The position numbers and the translations under genes are program-made. Shown one piece after another: positions 47,676 to 57,126 of a stretch of 64,000 bases of DNA (position 1 is its first letter; the number at the start of each line of letters is the position of its first letter). Location of the stretch: positions 386,631,307 to 386,695,306 of the forward strand of contig CM046878.1 in NCBI GenBank assembly GCA_025667525.1. The letters run 5' to 3'. The stretch is from Glebionis coronaria. Lineage: Eukaryota; Streptophyta; Magnoliopsida; Asterales; Asteraceae. The notes beneath the pieces were generated by a model. It saw only the letters and a program-made list of their open reading frames with translations. It was not told where the DNA came from and searched no databases.

Positions 47676-48162
47676 TATTAGCCTCAAAATATTGAGTCAA
47701 ACTAGAATTTTCGGTCATATGTTTATTATATCGTATTTTAGAACGTTGTAATAGGTAGTAGGTTAGTCGTGTTTTACGGGCTTAACTTTAAGCTAAAAGT
47801 TCATTCATAAGTAACTAAAGCCTAAAAGGAAAGCCCGACCTATTAATATATAGCCCATACAAGCCCGCATGTTGGTGGACTATATATACCCACCTCCTAA
47901 CATGTTAGGAGGTGGTTGGTTTATTTGTTCTTTCTCTCTCGAATCTAATATTCCCCAAGTTTCACCATTCCGTCTCTTTTCTCTCTCTACTTTCTCTCTC
48001 TAGAATTCATCTACTTTCATCTATTTTCTTTCTTTCTTTCTTAGATCTATCATATATTAGGGACAACAAAGTTTTATGCAGGTTATGATTGAGCTTTTCA
48101 CCAAGTTTCATAAAAATCCGAGTTGTCTAAGTAAGGGCAATGAGCTTGTACATTTGGTATGT
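47676..48162 (+). repeat. Copia 3' LTR, left part (cut by element H)
   Basis: Starts after the tract ATTGGGGGAGAT as TATTAGCC, probably once TGTTAGCC. TATATATA at 47881-47888 is directly followed by a 26-base perfect palindrome (47890-47915; half-site CCACCTCCTAACA). CT-rich leader (TTTCTCTCTC) follows. Element H enters after TATGT (48158-48162). The rest lies beyond the window. Confidence 0.78.
47881..47915 (+). promoter_or_regulatory. Copia LTR TATA box and 26-base palindrome
   Basis: TATATATA then a perfect palindrome with half-site CCACCTCCTAACA. Element B has a related palindrome (CCCTCCTAAT arms) at the same place relative to its TATA box. Confidence 0.7.
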
Positions 48163-51100
48163 TGATGAGATGGCTTTTATACATGATCTCATCGGTCTTT
48201 TTGGGCTTTAAATGCATAAAATATCAGCAAATGTGCCATATATATGCTTGTATTTGTTCAATGTGTATTTTAGGTACAAATATTGAGAACATGACAAAAG
48301 ATCACAAGAAACAAGCAAAAACGAACACGGGAAACGAACCCACACAATGAACCAAACCTTAATGGTGATTTTCCAAGAATAACCCTTGAGGAATTGAAGA
48401 TTGTACAAGAAGGGTCCTCCAATATTGAAGAATTGACACTTTAAACCATTGTTTATTCATAATTACAAGTTTGGTCCTTGAAGTTTGTCAAATTGCAAAA
48501 AGGACCCTCTACTTTGAAGAATTGGCAAGAATGGTCCCTCATAAATGAATACTTGTCAATATTAGTCCTCCACAAAGTCAACAATACAAGTCAAGACCAT
48601 AAAGTTTGAAGAAAATTCCAAAACAGCCCTTCAAGAATCATCAAATGGCAAGAAATACCTCTGAAATTACTTTACAAAACTTTTTGGGGCAAAAGTGTGA
48701 AAACTGAAACTTGGTTAACAAAGGAAATCCAGTTTTCACCTTTATAAACTGAAATGAAAGGAGAATGAAAGAAAGGGGGGAAAAGTTTCCAAGACAACCA
48801 AACTTACCTAGGCCACTCAGAGATGGACACGTGCCCCACTCACACAAAACAACCAATCACAAGCCATCCCTTTGCCATGTCACCTTTCCATTTGGCCGGT
48901 TTAACTAATATTAATTAGTTAATACCAATTCGCGCTAAACACCCATGTTTAAACCAAAACAAGATCAAACAGGCTGTTCTTGGTGTTCTTAACAAAATTG
49001 GACATTCACTTGATACTTAAAACTAGCCCTTAATCTCTTCCAGAATTAAGATTAAGGTGGTGCTAAACTAAACCCCACCCTTAAATCCCATACCACATCA
49101 TCCATCAGCTCACATGTTACACCCTTGCACACGTTTTTGAAGAAAATGCCAAAGTATGCCAGAGAATCAACACACCACATTCAGCTTACATCCTAAGCAC
49201 CCCTTTGAGCCTTTGGATGAAATTCCAACCCTTTACACCTCACACAAACGTCCAACATTCCTTCACATGTTCAAGATAAACTCAAATTGCAAGGATATTA
49301 TGGGGACTTCACCAACTAAGGTTTATAGATTTTTCAGCTTTCCTAGAACTCTTTGTAGCCTATATAAGGCATAGGACTCATTTCATTTTAGTTTGCTCTT
49401 GGTTTTTCCTTTAATCACAAATCTGTAAATCCTTCTTTCTTTGAATGAAAAAGTGTTTGATATTGTTGATGAAATCCAAGTGCCAATCTTTATATTATGT
49501 TATTATTGATATATGTTTGTGAATTTGAAGTCTCAAAATGTGTTTTCAAACCTTGTGCAAGAAATTGTTCAAGTGTTAAAATATGATATTTTGTTAAGTA
49601 CTTGGTTCAAACCCTAGAATGCTTTAGGCTATAAGTGGTTATAGCACCCTGATAAGAAGATTATCAAGGTGTTGTAAGCTTGTGGTTTGGGGATATTCAA
49701 GGAGTGAGAACAAGGTTGCATTAATCAGCTTTTTCCTTTTTCCATTTTTCTGTTTTGATATCCGTTGTGCTCTAACCTTGTTGTTCTTAGCAGCTATGAT
49801 TGTGGAATCTTGTGTCTTGTTGGGCTAGACACATAAGCTCAAAATTCGTGAGTGTGGATGTACATTCATGAGGTTTGAGTCACTTTTCCCAAAAATCTGT
49901 TAAAGAAAGTTATCCAAGTGATTTTGTGATTCTGCTGTTGTATGTGGTGTTTTTTGGTTTGAATCTTGTTGATTATGCATGAGAATGTTGTTATGATGTT
50001 AATCTAAGCTTGCTATAACCTAAAAACATTTTTACTTTGGTAAATTTTGATTTGTAAAAGTTAAAAGGGTGTTTGGGTCTGCTGTAAGTTTGTGATTTTG
50101 GTGAAATTGGTTAAGTGTTAGTTTGTGTATTGAGTTGGTTCTTGTTTAAGTGTTATAAGTGAGTGTTTTTCTGCATATCTTGTGTTTTGTAACACCTAAA
50201 TCAAACAAGGGCTATAAAGTCTTGAAAAAGAGTTGTTTTTACTGTGATTTTGAGGACACTTAGGTTTAGGGTTAAACTAAAGGTAACTAGTGATAAATCA
50301 TTAATCATATAACCTGTTTAAGAGATTTGAAGCTTGAAATTTGGATTTATGGTCAATTGCATCAGTAAAAGAAGTGTTTAGATATTCTGCTTATATCAGT
50401 GAAAAACTTGTGCTTGAATATTGCTAAAAACTTTAAACCAGTGTATAAAACAAGTTAAATTCTGCTTATTGAAGTTTAATATAGCTTGTGTATGCTTTTG
50501 GTGCAATTTGGTTGGCTGAATCTTGCTAAAAGTGCTTTTCAAGTAAATTTGCTCATTGTGCAAAGTATGTGCTAGGTCTGTGGATCTTTTGATTAAACTG
50601 TACTAATTGGCTAGGTGTTTTTGTGATTGCTTTGTTGCTATTGACTCCTTGTGATCTACTGATTACAAGGGTGCCTTGTTTGTTCATCAATTCCAACAAT
50701 AATCCACATAAGACAAAAAGTCAAATTGGTCAAGAAGGGGGAACCATTCCCACTGAAAAACCTCAAAAGTTCCCACTGATAGTGTAATTTTTCAAGCAGC
50801 TTATTAATAATCTATTCTAGCTTATTGGGACTTGCAACAACTTAATTTTTTTAAATGTTTTTTGATTATTAAGCTTAGTTAAGCCATTTTTAACTTATTG
50901 CAACTTGAATCAACCCTTGAAAAAGTCTTGAACTCGAAAACGACTATTTTGTCGTTTTGTGTAGAGAGCTTTTGCTTAATCCAGGCTTATTTCTTGGGCT
51001 TATTAAAAGTTTCTTTTTATAAAAGGCTTATTGAGGTCAAAAGAAGGGCGTGTGTCAAATTAGAGCTTATAGCTTAATGGGCCAAAAAGCCCATTAAGAA

Positions 51101-52068
51101 TAAGCTGTTTGAAATAAGCTATGATAAGCTCATTTTCAGCTTTTGAGCCTTTGGTAAATTGTGTTTAAAATTGTATTTTAAGCTTGACTGGAAGTTTTGG
51201 GCCCATTTGGTAACCATTTTTCTTATTGGGCCCATTTCAGCCCAATTAGCTTAATGTTTGGGTATTTCGCCCATTTGAAGGCCCATTAGGGGTATTTTTG
51301 GTATTTAAAGTTCATTTTATGTTTACTTAGGTTAAAATAAGTAGGTTTGCAAGTTTTTAGAATTTTTTATAACTTTTTAATTTTTTTTATTATTTTAATA
51401 TTAAAATAATCATTTTTATAATTAATTAATATTTTTCACTTTTTATATTTTTCCTAGGTTTTATACATTAAGTTAGGATTTTTAGAACTTTCCAAATATT
51501 TTTAGCACCTTTTAATTATTTTTTAGGATTATTTTAAGTTTTAATAGTTTTTAATCATTTAAAAATAGTTTTTAGTGGTTTTAAAATTTAGAAAAATGTT
51601 TTTAGTTTAATTAAGTTATTTTTGAGGTTTAAAAACTCTAAAACCTTTATTTGGACTTTTTATTAATTCTATTTGATTTTTAGGGCTTTAATTAGCGTTT
51701 AAAAATTAATATTTAATTAAATAAAAGGTTTGGTGAAGTTTTGATTTTTTGTAAACCCTTAGTTTATTTTTGTGGATTTTTAGTAATTTTTTGGAATTTT
51801 TTAATATAAATTTTATTTTACCCCTTTTTTACGATTTTACGTCTTTTACGTCTTAGTGTAATTTTCTCGTATCCGTCTTCATTTTCTTTTTCTTTCTTCA
51901 TAATATTAATCACAAATAATTAATTCAAATCTTAACACGCATAACACACTAGCCTCCTTGAGAACGAACTCTTACTTGGGTCATTAGTATACGTTTTCCT
52001 AAACGTGTATTAAATACTTACCCTCATGACACTCCTTTTTCCTAAAAGGGTGTATTACACAACTATCA
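48163..52068 (+). repeat. 5' LTR of element H
   Basis: Its first 1235 bases match 62766-64000. TATATAAG is at 49361-49368. It contains AGCTTATT / AATAAGCT words clustered at about 50800-51130 and a long T-rich stretch (51350-51860). No credible coding frame. Confidence 0.93.
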
Positions 52069-52071
52069 TTT

Positions 52072-52086
52072 TGGCGCCGCTGCCGG
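52072..52086 (+). promoter_or_regulatory. Primer binding site, element H
   Basis: TGGCGCCGCTGCCGG then GAAGG, three bases after the LTR end; tRNA-Asp type. Confidence 0.88.
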
Positions 52087-52808
52087 GAAGGCGTGTTGTG
52101 TTTGATTTAAACAATTGTTGTTTTTCATATTATCCATAAGTACTATTTGTGTGATTAGCACTCTAATCATACATATTATCGGTTTTCGTTTTTTGTGAAT
52201 ATTATTAATATATTGTATACGTATCACAATAAATATACAAGTACTCCAAAAGTGTGAAAACACAACCTTGATTTGTGATTTCATCACTCAATCATTGTAT
52301 TCGAATCTCAAACAAAGAAAAAAAGGCAAAATAGATAAATACTTTTGTGAAGCTTAATTTCAATTAACACAAACTATAAGGTGGGTATAAGGCGGTTGTA
52401 TTTCATGACCTAAGGGAAAAAGGCTCTTAAGTGCTTCGCGCCGCCTCGTTTCCCCCGCTTGCTTGTGCGTGTTTTGAGAAAGAGGGATAATCGAGGGTTT
52501 GCCACCCAAAGTATTATCTACGTATCATATATAGTTTCTTGGTTTCAAAAGATTAAACCCTCTTGAACGTTTTGGTGTTCCACCAACGTTCTAAAGTCAT
52601 CGAAGGCGTTCACTTCACGTGATCGTTTTCATTCCTTGAGAATCCTTTAATCGAGAGATTTGATTTGAGGAGAGATTTGTAGATTTTGGTCTACGTAATA
52701 CATCACAAAAATCCAAAAAGTGAAAAACAATCAAAAACAAAAAATATTGAAAAGTAAAAACACCCAAAAGAATCTTCTTTGTTCATCCCAACGTTGTACG
52801 TTACGTTT
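52087..52808 (+). other. 5' leader of element H
   Basis: Noncoding. It contains the GC-rich block starting CTTAAGTGCTTCGCGCC (52426-52446) shared with C, and an 11-pair hairpin with a 2-base bulge (GAACGTT-TT-GGTG / CACCAACGTTC, 52565-52591). The Athila stem-loop GTTCA/TGAAC of the other four elements is not found in the usual place. Confidence 0.65.
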
Positions 52809-53315
52809 ATGCAAACTCGCTCTAAAGCAAAACGTTCACGTAAACGTCGAAATTGTAAGGAAACAACACCAACGTTTTCTAGCGAAGACTCTCCCATTGA
52901 CGAAACCATTATAGAAGAAGAAGTCACCATGGGTAATCGTACTATGATGGAGTTGCTTCAAGCACACCGAGGGTTATGGAGAGGCTATTGTGATTCCCGC
53001 AATCCTTGCGGAGAATTTTGACGTTAAGATGGGTTTGTTGTCCATGATCCAAGCCAACAAGTTTCGTGGTGACGAAAAGGACAACCCCCATAATCACATC
53101 CGCAATTCAATCGTCTTACGGCCACATGCAAATTTAAGGACGTCTTGAACGACTCGATCAAGATGATGATTTTTCCGTATTCCTTAGCGGGGCCCGCTAA
53201 AATTTGGTTAGAGAAAGAGCCACCCAATTCTATATTTGACGTGGAAGGATCTCGTTTCAAAGTTTGTGAAACAATTTTTCCCGCCTTCTAAACTACGCAT
53301 TTGAAAAACGAACAT
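52809..53315 (+). pseudogene. gag: Athila gag, first part (element H), frame-broken
   Basis: Start ATG 52809 (MQTRSKAKRSRKRR), matching the M-TRS-KK starts of the other elements. A frame shift near 52970 follows MMELLQAH; then IVIPAILAENFDV, DNPHNHI and SLAGPAKIWLEKEPPNS appear in other frames. The last gag words before the mitochondrial insert are LRHLKNE (near 53290-53312). Not functional. Confidence 0.8.
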
Positions 53316-53935
53316 CTTTTTTGGGGTGTATAGCTCAGTTGGTAGAGCATTGGGCTTTTAACCTAATGGTCGCAGGTTCAAGTCCTACTATACCCAAACC
53401 TAACTTGCACTATACTATGAGTAAGGATGCGTAGTAGCGCAAAGAGCACTCTTTGGCCTTTAGATATTAGAGGCGCTTGCGGAAATATTCCCCCATGGCA
53501 CAGCAAGAATATGAGGCAATAAATTGCAAAGGAGCAGGAGGAGAGACTCGGGGTACGCTCACTTCGGCATTTTTTGTTTAGGTTCTCGAGATTCTCAATC
53601 GCTCTTTTTTTAGTGGGGGGGGGGGAATAGTGTGTGAAAGAAGATTCTAAGACGAGGGAATCGCTAGTTTTGACCCCCATATTGCATATTCTACCAAAGA
53701 AAGCCGTTTTCCTGGATAACAATTTCAAACTATAAAGAAACTGAAAGATTTTAGGAAAAGCTAGCAAGACTTGAAATGAAAGACATCGTAAATAGCTCAC
53801 TGAGCTTTCACAGAAGATGAAAGGGGCTAAGCGCTCTACCGATGCAGTGGGAGCGTTCTCTGCCTTAGAGTGATGTAGTAGTATACGAAGTGAGAATGTC
53901 GTCTTGAGTAAGGCTAAGATTGATTTTCAAAATTT
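53316..53935 (+). other. Mitochondrial DNA insert (NUMT) in gag
   Basis: About 0.6 kb that interrupts gag cleanly: capsid words LKNE before and FSQEFNESFSMAWNW after. It begins with a mitochondrial-type tRNA-Lys and shows a base composition unlike its surroundings, with a run of about ten Gs near 53618. Ends are placed to within some ten bases. Assignment beyond the tRNA is by continuity, not recognition of another gene. Confidence 0.72.
53324..53396 (+). tRNA. trnK: tRNA-Lys(UUU), plant mitochondrial type, probably a pseudogene here
   Basis: 73 bases. Acceptor GGGTGTA/TATACCC (one G-T pair), D-loop AGCTCAGTTGGTAGAGC, anticodon loop CTTTTAA (anticodon TTT), T-loop GTTCAAG and discriminator A. 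The T stem GCAGG/CCTAC has one C-A mismatch, where the mitochondrial form as I recall it has G. No CCA is encoded. A chloroplast origin is unlikely, since chloroplast trnK is split by a long intron. In the nucleus it may be silent. Confidence 0.88.
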
Positions 53936-55013
53936 TCACAAGAGTTCAATGAGAGTTTTTCAATGGCTTGGAATTGGGTTAAAGAGATGTTACAAGAGTG
54001 TCCTCATCACGGTTTTTCCTACTTGCATCAAATTGACACGTTTTACAATGGGTTAAATGATCATGAACGTGACTATCTTAATGCCGCCGCGGGTGGTAAT
54101 TTTTTTGTGTAAAACGGTTGAAGAAGCATTGACGATAATTGAGAACAGGTCTAAGGTCTATAGTCCTTGTAACACATCGAGTGTTAACAAGGCTTCTTTG
54201 ATAAGCTTAAGGGTTTGTTAGTTGAGTTTTAGGTTGGTGAACAACCCACTCCCGCTACGGTTAAAGCGGTTGAGGTTTCTTGCATGTATTGTGGTGGAGC
54301 TCACAATTTCTCCGAGTGCATTACCAACGGTGGTAACACTTCGAGTGCCTACGCGGCCACGGGAACTCATAACCAAAACGGAAAAGTTACCTGCACTAAT
54401 CAATTGACTCCATCGGGTTTTTTCACCAAATCAAAATGCTAATAACAACTATCGAAATAATCAAGTGGGTTATCAAAGGAACAATTACAAGGGTAATAAC
54501 TATGGGAATCAAGGGGCTAATAATCAAGTGCAAAACAAAGATTTTCAAAACAACAACAAGAGTTTGCAAAACTTGAAAGATCTTCCAAATGAATTTGTTG
54601 AATATGCTAATGGGAATGATGCTAGGTTTGATAACATTCAAAGAGAGACATTTAGCCTAAGATCCGAGTTTAAGAATGATTTGAAGAAAGAGTTGAAAAT
54701 CGAGCTTGCTAATGAACTTAAGATTCACACCAATAAAATGGAAAGCAATGTGACTAGGTTACAACAAAACCAACAAAAGATGGAACAAGGCCAACATGAG
54801 ATAAAACAAGAGATGCTTAAGGCAGATAAGAGGTAATCTATGTTTGAGGATAAAATTTCATCTATGTTTGAGGCTATAATGTGTAAACCGTCTTCTAGTG
54901 GTCTTACAAGTAACACTGTTTCGAATCCTAAGGGAGAGATGAAAGTAATTACTACTCATAGTGGTAAAACCTTCAAAGAGCCGATTCCTCAACCAATTAC
55001 TCCTACGGAGGAA
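53936..55013 (+). pseudogene. gag: Athila gag, second part (element H), frame-broken
   Basis: It resumes with FSQEFNESFSMAWNWVKEML, CPHHGFSYLHQIDTFYNGL and a shift in the T run near 54100 before KTVEEALTIIENRSKV. The zinc knuckle is CMYCGGAHNFSEC (about 54271-54312), spacing CX2CX3HX4C. The piece 54465-54836 is an Asn-rich region followed by a probable coiled coil (KNDLKKELKIELANELKI, RLQQNQQKMEQGQHE). The end (ITTHSGKTFKEPIPQPITP) is cut by the LTR fragment at 55014. Confidence 0.82.
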
Positions 55014-55315
55014 TGATAACGCTCAAATCTAACATATTTATATGAGCGTATTCATGGGGTTTATGCATATATTTGTATGATTATTATGAACATATGATAC
55101 TTAATGAAGCTTCTTTGCTATTGTAGGTTAATCAAATGGTTACATCACGAGAAATGAAGAAAAGACGTGAATTGGAGGTGAAAAGATGAACGAGACATGA
55201 AAGTGTAGCTCTCGTATGATAAATAATACAAAGACAAGGAGTCTTGGAAAGTTTGGAAGAAAGAAAGGTGGAAGAAACAAAGAAAAAGGATCAAAGAAGA
55301 AAAGTGGGAAAGTTG

Positions 55316-55436
55316 GCCCAGTTGCCACCGGCAACATGATTGCTGCCGCCGGCAAATCTACATTCAGTTGCCACCACCGACAAATCAATGCCCAGTTGCC
55401 ACCGGCAACACTTCTGCTGCCGCTGGCAAGTTGCCT
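55316..55436 (+). repeat. GTTGCC-ACC-GGCAAC imperfect tandem repeats
   Basis: GC-rich repeats of about 20-60 bases in the orphan LTR, upstream of its TATA box. GTTGCCACCGGCAAC occurs twice exactly, with weaker copies (GCTGCCGCCGGCA, GCTGCCGCTGGCA). Each unit can form a small hairpin. Confidence 0.75.
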
Positions 55437-55604
55437 AGACAGATTTATGAAAAGTCACATTAAACATACCATTAACTTCTCCTTGTTCCCCAATCCAACC
55501 ATAACACCTTGAGTCCGATTATATCCCTCCAGACCTGTTACTAACACCTCAATTACTCACCTTTCTCTCCAAGAAAACTACTTGGTGGCCAAGGAGAATT
55601 CAAG

Positions 55605-55732
55605 TATAAATAAAACCCATGGGGTAGTGTTTATACATATCTTTTAACACTCTCAATCATCATCTTCTACATCCTATACTCCATCATATTCTATGATTTT
55701 GGTATCACCCCTCACCCAAGTGGTGAGGGGTG
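55605..55732 (+). promoter_or_regulatory. TATA box and 11-bp hairpin, orphan LTR
   Basis: TATAAATA at 55605-55612; CACCCCTCACC/GGTGAGGGGTG stem (55706-55732) with loop CAAGT about 95 bases downstream. Confidence 0.65.
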
Positions 55733-56894
55733 GTGGAATTGGTATCCATGTACATGTAATAAGCCATTGGTGATGTAGAGAAGAAAACCACACACAATAA
55801 AGAATTCAATCTCCAACAATCCTCATTCTCAAACACCCCAAAAGGCTCTATACTCGCACCAAGAGGTTGATGTCCAAGAAGGTTATGGGGGATGTATTGT
55901 AATTTGGTTGTTCAATTGGTTAAAATCATTTGGATACTTTGTTTCTATGGATTCTAATGTTGGGTAACTTCTTCTTTATTATTCAATGAAGTTTCTGTTC
56001 ATGTTCATGGTGATTCTCTTGTGATATTGTGAATGTTGTGATACTTGTATTGTTTATATGAAAACTTGTGATATATGGATGTTTGGATACTATTAGTGTT
56101 TGTATTGGATTATGATGATGACATTATATTTGGTTGAATTAGAACTTGTTCTTGTTTGTCAATTTGGTTAATCATTGTTGAGTCTATATGTCAGAATTAT
56201 TCTGAATATGGTTGATTTCAATTCATTCACTGACAAATGATTTGGTCTTGTGCTTGTGAAGATTGTGCAAGAGACTTAATAAACATAACAAGTAATGGTT
56301 TAATCTAGATTATAGGTCGAAAGGATTCTTTTGAATATATTGTTCTAATCATCTTTCAAGTAAATGGAACTTATCAAATTGATAACACCAAGTCTATGGG
56401 CCGAAAGGATTCTTGTTGTTATTGGTTTAGGCATAAGGCTCATGAGTGACCACTTGATTGAGACTTATGTATTATTGATTTATAAATCACTAGTTTCTTA
56501 TTATTGGTTCTATAGGTCGAAAGGATTACCTTTAATATGTTTTCCAAACTATGCATCCATATGTCTATATGATCATTTGACCATACATGTATGTCTTTTG
56601 TGTGTGCCTTTAACGATTCTCATGGTGGTGTGATCGTGACAATCATATCTACCATTGTTACAAACAACTACACTTGAGTATAACCAAGTCCCATGGGACG
56701 ACCTTGACTTACCAACCTAATTGCAACATGACTAGAGTATACTTGCTCGAATTTGTGTTCCTAATTAATATCGGTAATTCTTGTTTATAAATTTAAAACC
56801 CAATGTGTTGAAAGATCGCATATCAAGTTTTTGGCTTCTTGTCTAGGATTTGTATTTGCAATTCTTTTAAAAAACAATACCTAGCCTACGAGAA

Positions 56895-57126
56895 CATCAA
56901 GGAGCCTATTGAGGAAGAACCCAAGGTCGTGGTTGAAAAGGAGCATATCTCAATCCTACGAAGTACCGCTCATACCACACCTACGGTCGACCCTTTACCA
57001 TCATTGGAACCCGAGATTCCAAAGGCTATGCCTATGCCCCACCCAACACCACCCTCTTCCTTTGAACCATCATCGTCTTTACCCACACCACCATTGCCTT
57101 ACCCTTCGAGACTTTGAAAGGAAAAA
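56895..57126 (+). pseudogene. Athila Pro-rich linker before protease (element H)
   Basis: The frame carries KEPIEEEPKVVVEKEHI and a Pro/Ser-rich part ending PPLPYPSRL, the conserved gag-protease linker phrase of all five Athila elements, then TGA at 57115-57117. It continues in the same frame into 57127. Confidence 0.75.

Larger units (their letters stand above)
55014..56894 (+). mobile_element. Orphan LTR plus primer-site fragment between gag and protease of H
   Basis: TGATAACGCTC (55014) to GATCGCATATCA (56825) is a 1812-bp segment with TGATA...TATCA ends, TATAAATA at 55605-55612 and no partner in the window. Five bases later TGGCTTCTTGTCTAGGAT (56832-56849) resembles a decayed tRNA-Asp primer site, so it is probably an LTR with the start of its leader, not a solo LTR. 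No 5-base target duplication is visible; the flanks share CCTACG(G)AG (55002 and 56888). It splits gag from protease. Confidence 0.6.

Noticed and set aside
53324..53396. A functional nuclear tRNA-Lys gene
   Set aside because: It resembles the plant mitochondrial form, has a T-stem mismatch and lies in a foreign insert; no nuclear promoter or terminator context was established.
55216..55512. Open frame over the GC-rich repeats
   Set aside because: The frame depends on the hairpin repeats and has no domain or start context.
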